Source of the DNA: Phytohabitans kaempferiae
GTDB taxonomy: Bacteria > Actinomycetota > Actinomycetes > Mycobacteriales > Micromonosporaceae
Direction of reading: 5' to 3'
DNA: 64,000 bases
Assembly: GCF_042433955.1 (NCBI RefSeq)
Contig: NZ_JBHLUH010000068.1
Coordinates: 124,001-188,000, forward strand
The notes below the pieces were generated by a model. The model was not told where the DNA came from, ran no database searches, and saw only the letters and a program-made list of their open reading frames with translations. Shown piece by piece: positions 41,876-50,102 of the stretch. The position numbers were made by a program, and so were the translations under genes. Positions within the stretch are counted from its first letter, which is position 1; every line of letters begins with the position of its first letter.

Positions 41876-43227
41876 AACGCCGCTGGCTGCTGGCGCTCGC
41901 CGCCGCCCCGATCGCGCTCCTGCTGATGCCGGCCGCGCCGGCGAGCGCGCACCCGCTCGGCAACTTCTCCGTCAACCAATATGTCGGCCTGACGCTGCGT
42001 CCGGACCGGATCGACGCGACCGCGGTGGTCGACTTCGCCGAGATCCCGACCTTGCAGGCGACGGCTGCCCCGTCCTGCGACGACCTCGCCGGCTCGATCG
42101 CCCTGGCGGTGGACGATCAGCCTCTACAGTGGACGATCGGGTCGGCGGGATTCGGCTACGAGGAGGGCACCGGCGGGCTGCGCACCAGCCGCCTCACCTG
42201 CGGCCTCTCGGCGGCGGCACCGCTGTCGACGGCCACCGTCACCGTGGCCAACGGCTACGCGCCGGACCGGATCGGCTGGCGCGAGATGACCGCCCGCGGC
42301 GACGGCGTACGGGTCGAGTCGCCACTGCCCGTCGAGAGCGCCAGCGACGAGCTGCGCACGTACCCGGCCGACCCGCTCGCGTCCGCGCCGGACGTACGGT
42401 CGGCGACGCTGCGCGTGACGCCCGGCGACGGCACGGCGGGCGCGGCGCTGTCCCGGCCCGGCGACGGCTTCCTGGCCGGTGTCACGGCCGGTGTGGAGCG
42501 GCACTTCCAGGAACTCGCCGGCGGGCGCCTCACGCCGGCGGTCGGGCTGCTCGCCGTACTGCTCGCGCTGCTCCTCGGCGCCGGGCACGCCGCACTGCCC
42601 GGGCACGGCAAGACGGTGCTCGCCGCGTACGCGGCCGCTCGGCGGCGCCGCATCCGGGACGCGCTCGCGGTCGGTGCCACGGTGACGCTGACCCACACCG
42701 GCGGCGTGCTGGTGGTGGGGCTGCTGCTCGCCACGTCCAGCACGCTCGCCGGCGACCGCGTCCTCGGCTACCTGGGCATCGTGAGCGGCGTGATCGTGGT
42801 CGCGGTGGGCGTGGGGATGTTCGTGCGGCGCCAGCGCGGTCATCACCACCATCACCACGGGCACTCCCACGACCACGCGCATCCGCACTCGCACGGGCAT
42901 GGGCACGGGCGGCTCGGGCTCGCCGGCATCGGGATCGCCGGCGGACTCGTGCCCAGCCCGTCTGCGATCGTGGTGCTGCTGGCCGCGATCGGCCTGGGGC
43001 GCACGGCGTTCGGCGTGGTGCTCGTGCTCGCGTACGGCGTCGGCATGGCCGCGACGCTCACCGCCGTCGGGCTCGCGCTGGTCGCCGCCCAGCGCCGCCT
43101 GGGCCGCCTCCCGCGCCTCCCTCGCGTGGCCCAGCGCCTCACCAGGGCCGCCCCGGCCGGCACCGCCGCCCTGGTCGTGCTGGTCGGCGCCGGTGTCGCC
43201 GCCCGCGCCGCCACCGGCGCCTTCTGA
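41872..43227 (+). CDS. nickel/cobalt transporter (NicO-like) with N-terminal extracellular domain
   Basis: 451 residues. Signal peptide ending SASA, then an extracellular beta-rich domain that starts HPLGNFSVNQYVGLTL (about 30-215), then about six helices. The first helix pair contains HAALPGHGKTVLAAY, and a cytoplasmic loop of alternating His/Gly/Asp residues (about residues 324-345) would bind metal; GGLVPSPSAIVVLLAA is the second conserved helix block. These features fit the NicO/RcnA branch of nickel and cobalt permeases. Last gene of the DUF4331-TPR-transporter cluster. Confidence 0.88.
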   Translation: MKRRWLLALAAAPIALLLMPAAPASAHPLGNFSVNQYVGLTLRPDRIDATAVVDFAEIPTLQATAAPSCDDLAGSIALAVDDQPLQWTIGSAGFGYEEGTGGLRTSRLTCGLSAAAPLSTATVTVANGYAPDRIGWREMTARGDGVRVESPLPVESASDELRTYPADPLASAPDVRSATLRVTPGDGTAGAALSRPGDGFLAGVTAGVERHFQELAGGRLTPAVGLLAVLLALLLGAGHAALPGHGKTVLAAYAAARRRRIRDALAVGATVTLTHTGGVLVVGLLLATSSTLAGDRVLGYLGIVSGVIVVAVGVGMFVRRQRGHHHHHHGHSHDHAHPHSHGHGHGRLGLAGIGIAGGLVPSPSAIVVLLAAIGLGRTAFGVVLVLAYGVGMAATLTAVGLALVAAQRRLGRLPRLPRVAQRLTRAAPAGTAALVVLVGAGVAARAATGAF

Positions 43228-43410
43228 CCTCACGCTCCAGGGCACATCAGTGCCGTTTCGCGGCATATTTGGGCTGCCGCGACGTTCGTCGTGGTCCAGA
43301 CCGCCGCTCCCGCGGCCGCGCCCTCCGCGTCCACACGACCCGCGATCGGTTGCCTGCCGCCGGCTCAGAAGCCTTTCCCCAGTGCGTTACCCGATGGTAA
43401 CTTGGCCAGA

Positions 43411-44874
43411 ATGGCGGGCCCACACCACTACCGGATCGCGGTGATCGGGGCTGGCTTCGGCGGCCTCGGCGCCGCGATCCGCCTCCGGCAGCGGGGGCAC
43501 GACGACTTCGTGGTGCTCGACCGGGGCAGCGAGGTGGGCGGCACCTGGCGCGACAACACCTACCCAGGCTGCGCCTGCGACGTACCCTCACACCTCTACT
43601 CCTTCTCCTTCGGCCTCAACCCCGACTGGAGCCGCAGCTTCTCCGGCCAGGCCGAGATCTGGGCCTACCTGCGCCGCTGTGCGCGGGAGCACGGCATCGA
43701 CCAGCACCTGCGGCTGGCGACCGAGGTGCACGGCGCGGCCTGGGACGGCGGCCGGTGGGCGATCGAGACGTCCCGCGGTCCGCTCACCGCCGACGTGCTC
43801 ATCTCGGCGGCCGGCCCGCTCTGCGAGCCGGTGTCGCCGAAGCTGCCCGGGCTGGAGACGTTCACCGGCGAGGCCTTCCACTCGGCGCGGTGGCGGCACG
43901 ACTACGACCTCACCGGCCGGCGGGTCGCGGTGGTCGGCACCGGCGCGTCCGCGATCCAGTTCGTACCCGCGATCGCGCCCGCCGTCGCGCGGCTGCACCT
44001 CTTCCAGCGCACGCCGCCCTGGGTGATGCCGAAGGCTGACCGGCCGATCAGCCGGCTGGAGCGGCGCGCGTTCCGGGCGGTGCCGGGGCTACAGCGGCTG
44101 GCCCGCACCGGCGTCTACTGGGGTCGCGAGGCGCAGGCGACCGGTTTCCTCCAGCCCGTGGTGATGCGCCTGGGCCAGCGGACGGCCCGCGCCCACCTGC
44201 GCCGGCAGGTGCCCGACCCGGAGCTGCGCGCCAAGCTCACCCCGCACTACCGGATGGGCTGCAAGCGGATCCTGCTCTCCAACGACTACTATCCCGCGCT
44301 CAGCCGGTCCAATGTGGAGCTTGTCACCGACGGCATCGCCGAGGTGCGGCCGGACGCCGTGGTGAGCGCCGACGGCACCGCCCGCCCTGTCGACGCCATC
44401 ATCTTCGGCACCGGCTTCCACGTCAGCGACACGCCGATCGCCGAGCAGATCCGGGGGCGCGACGGGCGTACGCTCGCCGAGGCGTGGGAGGGCTCGCCGA
44501 AGGCGCACCTCGGCACGACCGTCGCCGGCTTTCCCAACCTCTTCCTGCTCCTCGGTCCGGGCACCGGCACCGGGCACACGTCGGTGGTGTTCATGATCGA
44601 GAGCCAGCTCGCGTACGTGCTGGACGCCCTGCGCCACCTCGACCGCACCGGCGGCGCCGCGATCGAGCCCACGGCGGCGGCGCAGCGCGCGTTCGTCTCC
44701 ACTCTGGACCGGAAGATGGCCGGCACGGTGTGGCAGAGCGGCGGCTGCCGGAGCTGGTACCAGGACGCGACCGGCCGCGTCTCCGCGATCTGGCCGGGCT
44801 ACACCTGGTCGTACCGGCTGCGCACCAGACGTTTCGACCCGAACGACTACCAGGTGGTGACGCGTGCTCAGTAG
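43411..44874 (+). CDS. flavin-containing monooxygenase, Baeyer-Villiger type
   Basis: 487 residues. The FAD-binding fingerprint is IGAGFGGLGAAIRL, and the NADPH-binding one is VVGTGASAIQFVPA. The Baeyer-Villiger signature FxGxxxHxxxW appears as FTGEAFHSARWRHD. Such enzymes turn ketones into esters or lactones. A TAACTT box just upstream and an ATG at 43411 with no good ribosome-binding site suggest a leaderless message. It is the first gene of a three-gene coupled operon whose other members could oxidise an alcohol to the ketone and hydrolyse the ester produced. Confidence 0.9.
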   Translation: MAGPHHYRIAVIGAGFGGLGAAIRLRQRGHDDFVVLDRGSEVGGTWRDNTYPGCACDVPSHLYSFSFGLNPDWSRSFSGQAEIWAYLRRCAREHGIDQHLRLATEVHGAAWDGGRWAIETSRGPLTADVLISAAGPLCEPVSPKLPGLETFTGEAFHSARWRHDYDLTGRRVAVVGTGASAIQFVPAIAPAVARLHLFQRTPPWVMPKADRPISRLERRAFRAVPGLQRLARTGVYWGREAQATGFLQPVVMRLGQRTARAHLRRQVPDPELRAKLTPHYRMGCKRILLSNDYYPALSRSNVELVTDGIAEVRPDAVVSADGTARPVDAIIFGTGFHVSDTPIAEQIRGRDGRTLAEAWEGSPKAHLGTTVAGFPNLFLLLGPGTGTGHTSVVFMIESQLAYVLDALRHLDRTGGAAIEPTAAAQRAFVSTLDRKMAGTVWQSGGCRSWYQDATGRVSAIWPGYTWSYRLRTRRFDPNDYQVVTRAQ

Positions 44875-45721
44875 CAAGGTCGTCTTCGTCACCGGCGCCG
44901 CGCGCGGCATCGGCGAGCACACCGCGCGGCTGGCCGCGGCCCGCGGTGCCACGGTCGTACTCGCCGGCCTCGAACCCGAACGCCTCGCCACGGTGGCCGC
45001 CGAGACCGGGGGCGTCTCGTTCGAGTGCGACGTGACCGACCAGGCCGCGCTCGACCGGGCGGCGGCGACGACGGTGGAGCGGTACGGCCGCATCGACGCG
45101 GTCGTGGCCAACGCCGGCATCGCCCCGCGTGGCACGATCGCGGTCGGCGACATCGACGCGATGGCGCACACCGTGGAGGTCAACCTCATCGGCGCGATGC
45201 GTACCGTCCGCGCCACCGTCGACCACGTCATCGCCAGCCGCGGCTACTACCTGCTGGTCTCCTCGGCGGCCGCGTTCGCCGGGCTGCCCGGCATGGCGGC
45301 GTACTCCGCGTCGAAGGCAGGGCTGGAGCAGTTCGGCAACGCGATCCGGCTGGAGCTGCGGCACCGGGGCGTGGCGGTGGGCACCGCGCACATGTCGTTC
45401 ATCGACACCGACCTGGTCCGCGACGTAGCTGACGACCTGCCCCAGTTTCGCCAGACGCTGCGCAGGCTGCCGTGGCCAATGGGCACGGTCACCTCGGTCG
45501 AGGCGTGCGCCCGGGCGTTCGTCGACGCGATCGAGCGCCGCCGCCGCAAGGTGTACGTGCCCCGCGCGATCGGCGCCGTGCATGCCTTCCGCTCGTTGAT
45601 GAGCAGCCCGCTCACCGACGCCGTCATCGGGCGGGGCGCGCGCACGGCCGTACCCCGGATGGAGGAGCAGGTCCGCGCGCTGGGGCGGGCCTTCGGCGCG
45701 AGCGGCGGCGGTGAGCGGTGA
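44864..45721 (+). CDS. SDR family dehydrogenase
   Basis: 285-residue short-chain dehydrogenase. The NAD(P) motif is VTGAARGIGEHTA, NAG is in VVANAGIAP, the catalytic Ser lies in LVSSAAAFAG and the YxxxK pair in AAYSASKAGLEQF. The last ~70 residues after the core are Arg-rich, with a helix (HAFRSLMSS) sometimes seen in membrane-associated steroid or retinol-like SDRs. GTG 44864 overlaps the monooxygenase stop by 11 bases. Confidence 0.9.
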   Translation: MLSSKVVFVTGAARGIGEHTARLAAARGATVVLAGLEPERLATVAAETGGVSFECDVTDQAALDRAAATTVERYGRIDAVVANAGIAPRGTIAVGDIDAMAHTVEVNLIGAMRTVRATVDHVIASRGYYLLVSSAAAFAGLPGMAAYSASKAGLEQFGNAIRLELRHRGVAVGTAHMSFIDTDLVRDVADDLPQFRQTLRRLPWPMGTVTSVEACARAFVDAIERRRRKVYVPRAIGAVHAFRSLMSSPLTDAVIGRGARTAVPRMEEQVRALGRAFGASGGGER

Positions 45722-46503
45722 CAGTCGTGTACGAGCGGCGCGGCACCGGCGAGCCGCTGGTGCTGCTGCACGGCATCGGCCACCACTGGCAGGCGTGGCT
45801 GCCGGTACTCGACCTGCTCGCCGAGTCGCACGACGTGATCGCGATCGACCTGCCCGGCTTCGGCGAGTCGCCGATGCCGGTCGACGGGCCGCCACGCGAC
45901 ATGGCGAAGGCGGTCGACGGGGTCGCCGCGTTCCTCGGCGAGCTGGGCCTCGACCGGCCGCACGTCGCCGGCAACAGCCTCGGCGGCGCGATGGCACTGG
46001 AGCTGGCCAACGCCGGCCTGGTCGCCTCGGCGACCGCGCTCTCCCCCGCCGGCTTCTGGACTCCCCGCGAGCTGCGCTGGGCGGTTGGGCTGCTCACCGC
46101 ACATCGGTGGGGCACGCGGATACCGCAGCCGGTGATGCGGCGCATGTTCCGGTACGGCGCCGTGCGCGCGATGTGCTTCGGCATGATCTGCGCCCGGCCC
46201 AACCGCCTCACGGCCGAGGTCGCGCTCTCCGACGCGCTCGCACTCCGCGACGGGCTGGCCTTTCCCGCCGCGGCCCGGGCCGGCCGCGCGTACGCCTACC
46301 GGGGCACGCCGGCCGTGCCGGTCACCATCGCCTGGGGTACGCGCGACCGCGTGCTCCTCTACCGCCAGGCGGCCCGGGCCCGGGAGGCGCTGCCCGGCGC
46401 GCACCACGTCGACCTGCCCGGCTGCGGCCACGTACCGATGAGCGACGACCCCGCGCTGGTGGCGTCCGTGATCCTGGCGACCACGCGCGGAAATCGCCAC
46501 TGA
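45718..46503 (+). CDS. alpha/beta hydrolase
   Basis: 261-residue serine hydrolase. The oxyanion-hole block is LLHGIGHHWQAW, the nucleophile elbow GNSLGGAM, the acid probably Asp in AWGTRDRVLL and the catalytic His in GCGHVPM. It is coupled to the SDR gene by a GTGA overlap. In this setting it could hydrolyse the ester or lactone made by the monooxygenase, completing a ketone catabolic route; that is inference from gene order. Confidence 0.9.
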   Translation: MTVVYERRGTGEPLVLLHGIGHHWQAWLPVLDLLAESHDVIAIDLPGFGESPMPVDGPPRDMAKAVDGVAAFLGELGLDRPHVAGNSLGGAMALELANAGLVASATALSPAGFWTPRELRWAVGLLTAHRWGTRIPQPVMRRMFRYGAVRAMCFGMICARPNRLTAEVALSDALALRDGLAFPAAARAGRAYAYRGTPAVPVTIAWGTRDRVLLYRQAARAREALPGAHHVDLPGCGHVPMSDDPALVASVILATTRGNRH

Positions 46504-46812
46504 CGCGCCCCTCCGGCTCCCGCGAGGCTCGCTGGCAGGCCAGGGCGACCCGCCGCGGATACGCCTTTGGACACCACCGATCCGGAGGATCCGGCGGTTG
46601 CGACGGCTGGCGACGTCCATTCCGGAAAGGTCTCTGGAGAACTTTCCAGATGAAGGCCCGGCCATCAGGCCGCACGCCAGCGCGGCGAGCCAGCGCCCCA
46701 CACCCCAGTGATCACGGTCCTTGCGGCGAGGCCGCCTGACTCTAGAGAGGTTTCGGGGTCGAGGTGGTCGCGTGGCTGGGCCGCGTTCGGACCTGGTGTC
46801 GTGTGTGGGAGA

Positions 46813-47124
46813 AGCTGTCGAGCTGGGCGCAGCGGTGCGCCCAACCCCCGGGACGGGCGCCGGATGCTGGGGCTGGTGGTGTGGATACCGGGTCCGGTGG
46901 GCCAGCCGCGCCGGACCCGGCGGGGTGTGTGGGCGTTGTCGGGGACATAGCCCTTTCAAACCGGCCGCAAGGGTCTATGTCCCTGACATAGCCTCTTGCG
47001 AAGCGACCAGGCCCGGACCGAGCGCCGCTGGTCCAACCGACTATCCCGACCTATCGCTGGGCTGAGGGAGTGTGCCGGCGATTCGGCGCGAGTTGGGCGC
47101 GTTGGTGCGCCCAGCTCGACAGCT
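46813..47124. repeat. MITE/REP-like element with 33-bp inverted arms
   Basis: Arms 46813-46845 and 47092-47124 are inverted copies of AGCTGTCGAGCTGGGCGC-N6-GCGCCCAAC with only the central loop differing. Each arm is itself a hairpin with a 7-bp TGGGCGC/GCGCCCA stem. The 246 bases between them hold no transposase. No target duplication is obvious. This could be a non-autonomous insertion element, or two REP units in opposite orientation. Confidence 0.5.
46941..46984. repeat. hairpin with repeated GACATAG words
   Basis: GGGACATAGCCCTT (46942-46955) pairs with AAGGGTCTATGTCCC (46969-46983), giving 14 bp with one bulged base. A third copy of GACATAGCC follows directly at 46985. Such nested words are common at insertion-sequence ends. 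A stronger CCGGACCC/GGGTCCGG hairpin (46890-46918) precedes it. Confidence 0.5.
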
Positions 47125-47316
47125 CTGTTGAACACGGACCCGACCTGCCGCCCGGGGCGAACCTGGGCTGGTCGCGAACAACACCTTGTCGTAAGTGAGC
47201 ACTCAAGATCCACAGGATGGCGCCCGGGACCGCAGCCCGCCCGCGTTCGGCCGGGTCGAGATCGTGGGGACACGAAGGGTGAGGCTGCGGGGAGCAGCGG
47301 TAGCTCGGATCTCTGT

Positions 47317-50073
47317 TCAGGAGATGAGGCGTTCGGCCTCTTCGGCGGGCACCGGCGGGGAGAAGAGGTGGCCCTGGCCGTACGCGCAGCCGAGGCGGAG
47401 CAGGTGGTCGCGCTGCTCCTCGGTCTCCACGCTCTCCGCGATGAGCTGGAGCCCGAGGCTGCCGCCCATCAGCACGATCGTATGCACGAGCGCGCTGCTC
47501 TTCGCGTCGGCGCCGAGCCTGGCCACGAACGACCGGTCGATCTTCAGCGCGTCGATCGGCAGGCGGTGCAGCGCCTCCAGCGACGAGTAGCCGGTGCCGA
47601 AGTCGTCGATGTGCAGCTCGCAGCCGAGGTTGTGCAGGTCTTCCAGCATCTTGCGGGCCAGCCCGACGTTGGTCATGATCACGCCCTCGGTGATCTCGAA
47701 GGCGAGGTTGCGCGGATGCAGGCGGGAGACCCGCAGCGCCTCCGCCACGTCGTCGACCAGCCCGCCCTGCCAGAACTGGCGGTTTGAGACGTTTACGCTG
47801 ATGCGCAGGTCTTCCCGGCCCGGCGTACGCTGCCACGCGGCCAACTGGCGGCACGACTCGGCGATCACCCAGCGCCCGATCGGGATCACCAGCCCGGTCT
47901 CCTCGGCGACCGCCAGGAAATGCTCGGGCAGCACGAGCCCGCGCGTGGGGTGGCGCCAGCGGATCAGCGCCTCGAACGCCCGCGTGCGACCGCCGACCAG
48001 TTGGACGATCGGCTGGTAGTGCACCTCCAGCTCGCCCCGCTCGATCGCCCGCCGCAGCTCGGTCTCGATCTGGAGGCGGACGACCGCCTTCGCGTGCATG
48101 GCGACGTCGAAGAGCGCGTGTGAGCCCTTGCGATGCGACTTCGACCAGTACATGGCGATGTCGGCATCGCGCACGAGGTCTTCGGCCGCCGCGTACCGGT
48201 CGCCGCCGAGCGTGATGCCGATCGAGGCGGTCACCACCACCTCCTGGCCCTGCAACCGGAACGGCGGCGCCAGCGCGGCGTGCAGGCGCTCGGCGACCTG
48301 CGCCGGCGCGTGCGGGTCGGCGACCCCGTCGAGCAGGATGAGGAACTCGTCGCCACCGAACCGGGCGGCGGTGTCCCGCTCGCGCAGGCTGTGCGAGAGC
48401 CGGTTGGCCACCTGGATCAGCAGCCCGTCGCCGGCGTCGTGGCCGAGGCTGTCGTTGACCACCTTGAAGCCATCGAGGTCGACGAAGAGCACCGCGAACT
48501 CGTGGCCGGCGCGCATCGCCTCGCGGAGCCGTTCCAGGAAGAGCGTGCGGTTGGGCAGGCCGGTGAGGTGGTCGTACTCGGCCGCGACCCGCAGCCGCTC
48601 CTCCTGCTCGCGGAGCGCGGCGAGCACCTGCTGGTAGTCGAGGGCCACGGTGAGCAGCGCGGCCCAGTGGTTGATCGGCTCGCGCCCGGTGCCGGTGCCG
48701 GTCTCCACCGCGTCCACCACCGCCAGCAGGCCCCAGTCGCTACCGTCCACTTTGACCGGTACGACGAACGTCACCGCCTCGGCGTCCTGCCGCGCCACGC
48801 CGAGCAGCTCGGCCGGGGGAAACTCGCTCGCCGGGAGCGCGAGCGGCTGGGAGGTGGGCGGCTTGTCCCGCGCGTACGTGCCGACCAGGTCCAGCGGCGG
48901 GTCGGTACGGGTGCGGTCGGTCCAGAGCCCGAGGCAGCCGGCCCGCGCCGAGGTGCGCGCCAGCCAGCCGAGCCGCCGCGGGTCCTCCTCGTGCGCGCGG
49001 AGCAGATCCATGCTCACCACGTACTGCTTGCTGAGGATGCCCTGGAGGTGCGTACGCTCGCGGAAGTGCGCCCGCCCCTCGGCCTCCAACCGGGTCAGCG
49101 GCGGCAGCGCGGGCGGCCCGGCGGCGTCGCGGCGGCAGCCACACGACTCGCGCACGACGAGCGAGGTGTCCACGTATCGCGTGCCGGGCGCCACCTCCTC
49201 CCCGCGGATCCGGCGCAGAAGCAGGTCGGCGGCGGTGCGGCCGATCGTGTCGACCGGATGGTTGACGGTGGTGAGGCGGGGCAGGCTGTACTGCGCGCCA
49301 CGCACGTCGTCGAAACCGATCACCGCGAGGTCTTCGGGCACGCGGTAACCGGCGGCGAGCATGCCCTGCATCAGCCCGATCGCGTTCGCGTCCGTACCGG
49401 TGACGACCGCCGTGGCCGGCATGCCCGCGCCGATCAGTACGCGCGCGGCATCCTCGCCGCTGGACATCTGGTTGTCCTCGATCGGGAAGAGCAGCCCCTG
49501 GTCGGGCTCGACGGCGTGCGCGCGCAGCGCGTCCCGGTATGCCTCGTAGCGCTGGCGGACGTCCTTGGCCCCGAGGTAGCCGGCGAACGCGATCCGCCGG
49601 TGGCCGTGCGCGATCAGGTGGGCGACGGCCTCGCGGATGCCGGTGGCGTTGTCGGGTACGACCACCGGACACTCCAGCTCCGGCACCTCGTGGCTCACGA
49701 TGACCACCGGCTTGCCGGTCTGCTGGACGGCGGCGAGGTAGCTCGGGTAGACCGCGTTGATGATCACGACGAACCCGGAGACGCGCCGCCACGCCACCGG
49801 ATAGCTCAGATCGGAGGGCTCGCGCATCTCCAGCTGGTCGGTGCCGGCATCGAGCGTCTGCACGGCGATGACCGAGGCGCCCTCCACCGCGGCTGAGCGC
49901 GCGATGCCCCGCAGCAGCCCACCGAAGTACCAGCCGCCGAGGAACGGCGTCAGCACGCCGAGGGTCAGATCTCTCGACACCTGCGAGGCTACGCCGATCT
50001 CGCCGATGCCGTCCGGCGATCCAGAATGACCGCGGGGTCCGAGCGCGTCGCCCGGACCCCGCAGCCTCTTCAC
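47317..50073 (-). CDS. LacI-like sensor fused to GGDEF and EAL domains
   Basis: 918 residues. Residues about 35-330 are a periplasmic-binding-type effector domain as in LacI repressors (LTLGVLTPFLGGWYFGGLL, VIGFDDVRGAQYSLPRLTTV), but no HTH precedes it. A GAF-like linker (330-480) leads to GGDEF (ARFGGDEFLILL, about 575; intact, so active cyclase possible) and EAL (FEALIRW about 700, DDFGTGYSSL, ESVETEEQ). It would make and/or break c-di-GMP in answer to a small ligand, likely a sugar. No signal peptide, so cytoplasmic. GTG 50073 follows AGGAAG; GTG 49980 (SRDLTLGV) is a shorter alternative. The cellulase gene ends upstream with 29 bases between, so a common operon is possible. Confidence 0.9.
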   Translation of the reverse strand: MKRLRGPGDALGPRGHSGSPDGIGEIGVASQVSRDLTLGVLTPFLGGWYFGGLLRGIARSAAVEGASVIAVQTLDAGTDQLEMREPSDLSYPVAWRRVSGFVVIINAVYPSYLAAVQQTGKPVVIVSHEVPELECPVVVPDNATGIREAVAHLIAHGHRRIAFAGYLGAKDVRQRYEAYRDALRAHAVEPDQGLLFPIEDNQMSSGEDAARVLIGAGMPATAVVTGTDANAIGLMQGMLAAGYRVPEDLAVIGFDDVRGAQYSLPRLTTVNHPVDTIGRTAADLLLRRIRGEEVAPGTRYVDTSLVVRESCGCRRDAAGPPALPPLTRLEAEGRAHFRERTHLQGILSKQYVVSMDLLRAHEEDPRRLGWLARTSARAGCLGLWTDRTRTDPPLDLVGTYARDKPPTSQPLALPASEFPPAELLGVARQDAEAVTFVVPVKVDGSDWGLLAVVDAVETGTGTGREPINHWAALLTVALDYQQVLAALREQEERLRVAAEYDHLTGLPNRTLFLERLREAMRAGHEFAVLFVDLDGFKVVNDSLGHDAGDGLLIQVANRLSHSLRERDTAARFGGDEFLILLDGVADPHAPAQVAERLHAALAPPFRLQGQEVVVTASIGITLGGDRYAAAEDLVRDADIAMYWSKSHRKGSHALFDVAMHAKAVVRLQIETELRRAIERGELEVHYQPIVQLVGGRTRAFEALIRWRHPTRGLVLPEHFLAVAEETGLVIPIGRWVIAESCRQLAAWQRTPGREDLRISVNVSNRQFWQGGLVDDVAEALRVSRLHPRNLAFEITEGVIMTNVGLARKMLEDLHNLGCELHIDDFGTGYSSLEALHRLPIDALKIDRSFVARLGADAKSSALVHTIVLMGGSLGLQLIAESVETEEQRDHLLRLGCAYGQGHLFSPPVPAEEAERLIS

Positions 50074-50102
50074 TGCTCTTCCTACCTGTTGCCCACTGCG
50101 TC

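Larger units (their letters stand above)
46504..47316. other. repeat-rich non-coding stretch between operons
   Basis: 813 bases with no ORF that resembles a protein. Short open frames exist in both strands but are low-complexity and shadow each other. The stretch contains a pair of 33-bp inverted arms (46813-46845, 47092-47124), two further hairpins (46890-46918, 46941-46984) and a GGAAAG/CTTTCC inverted pair near 46623-46647. I read it as decayed mobile-element or REP-like DNA downstream of the hydrolase operon and behind the GGDEF-EAL gene; both genes end here, so it is a convergent region that should also hold their terminators. Confidence 0.6.

Noticed and set aside
45247..46959. Minus-strand 570-codon frame opposite the SDR-hydrolase genes
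   Set aside because: Shadow ORF. The plus-strand SDR and hydrolase carry full catalytic motifs and coupled starts.
47241..47316. Search for tRNA, rRNA and CRISPR features in intergenic gaps
   Set aside because: No cloverleaf with CCA-type ends and no regularly spaced repeats of 25-40 bases was found anywhere in the window by eye, so none is reported.
46996..47787. Plus-strand 263-codon frame in the repeat-rich gap
   Set aside because: Its second half is antisense to the EAL domain and the first half is repeat-derived, with no protein family resemblance.
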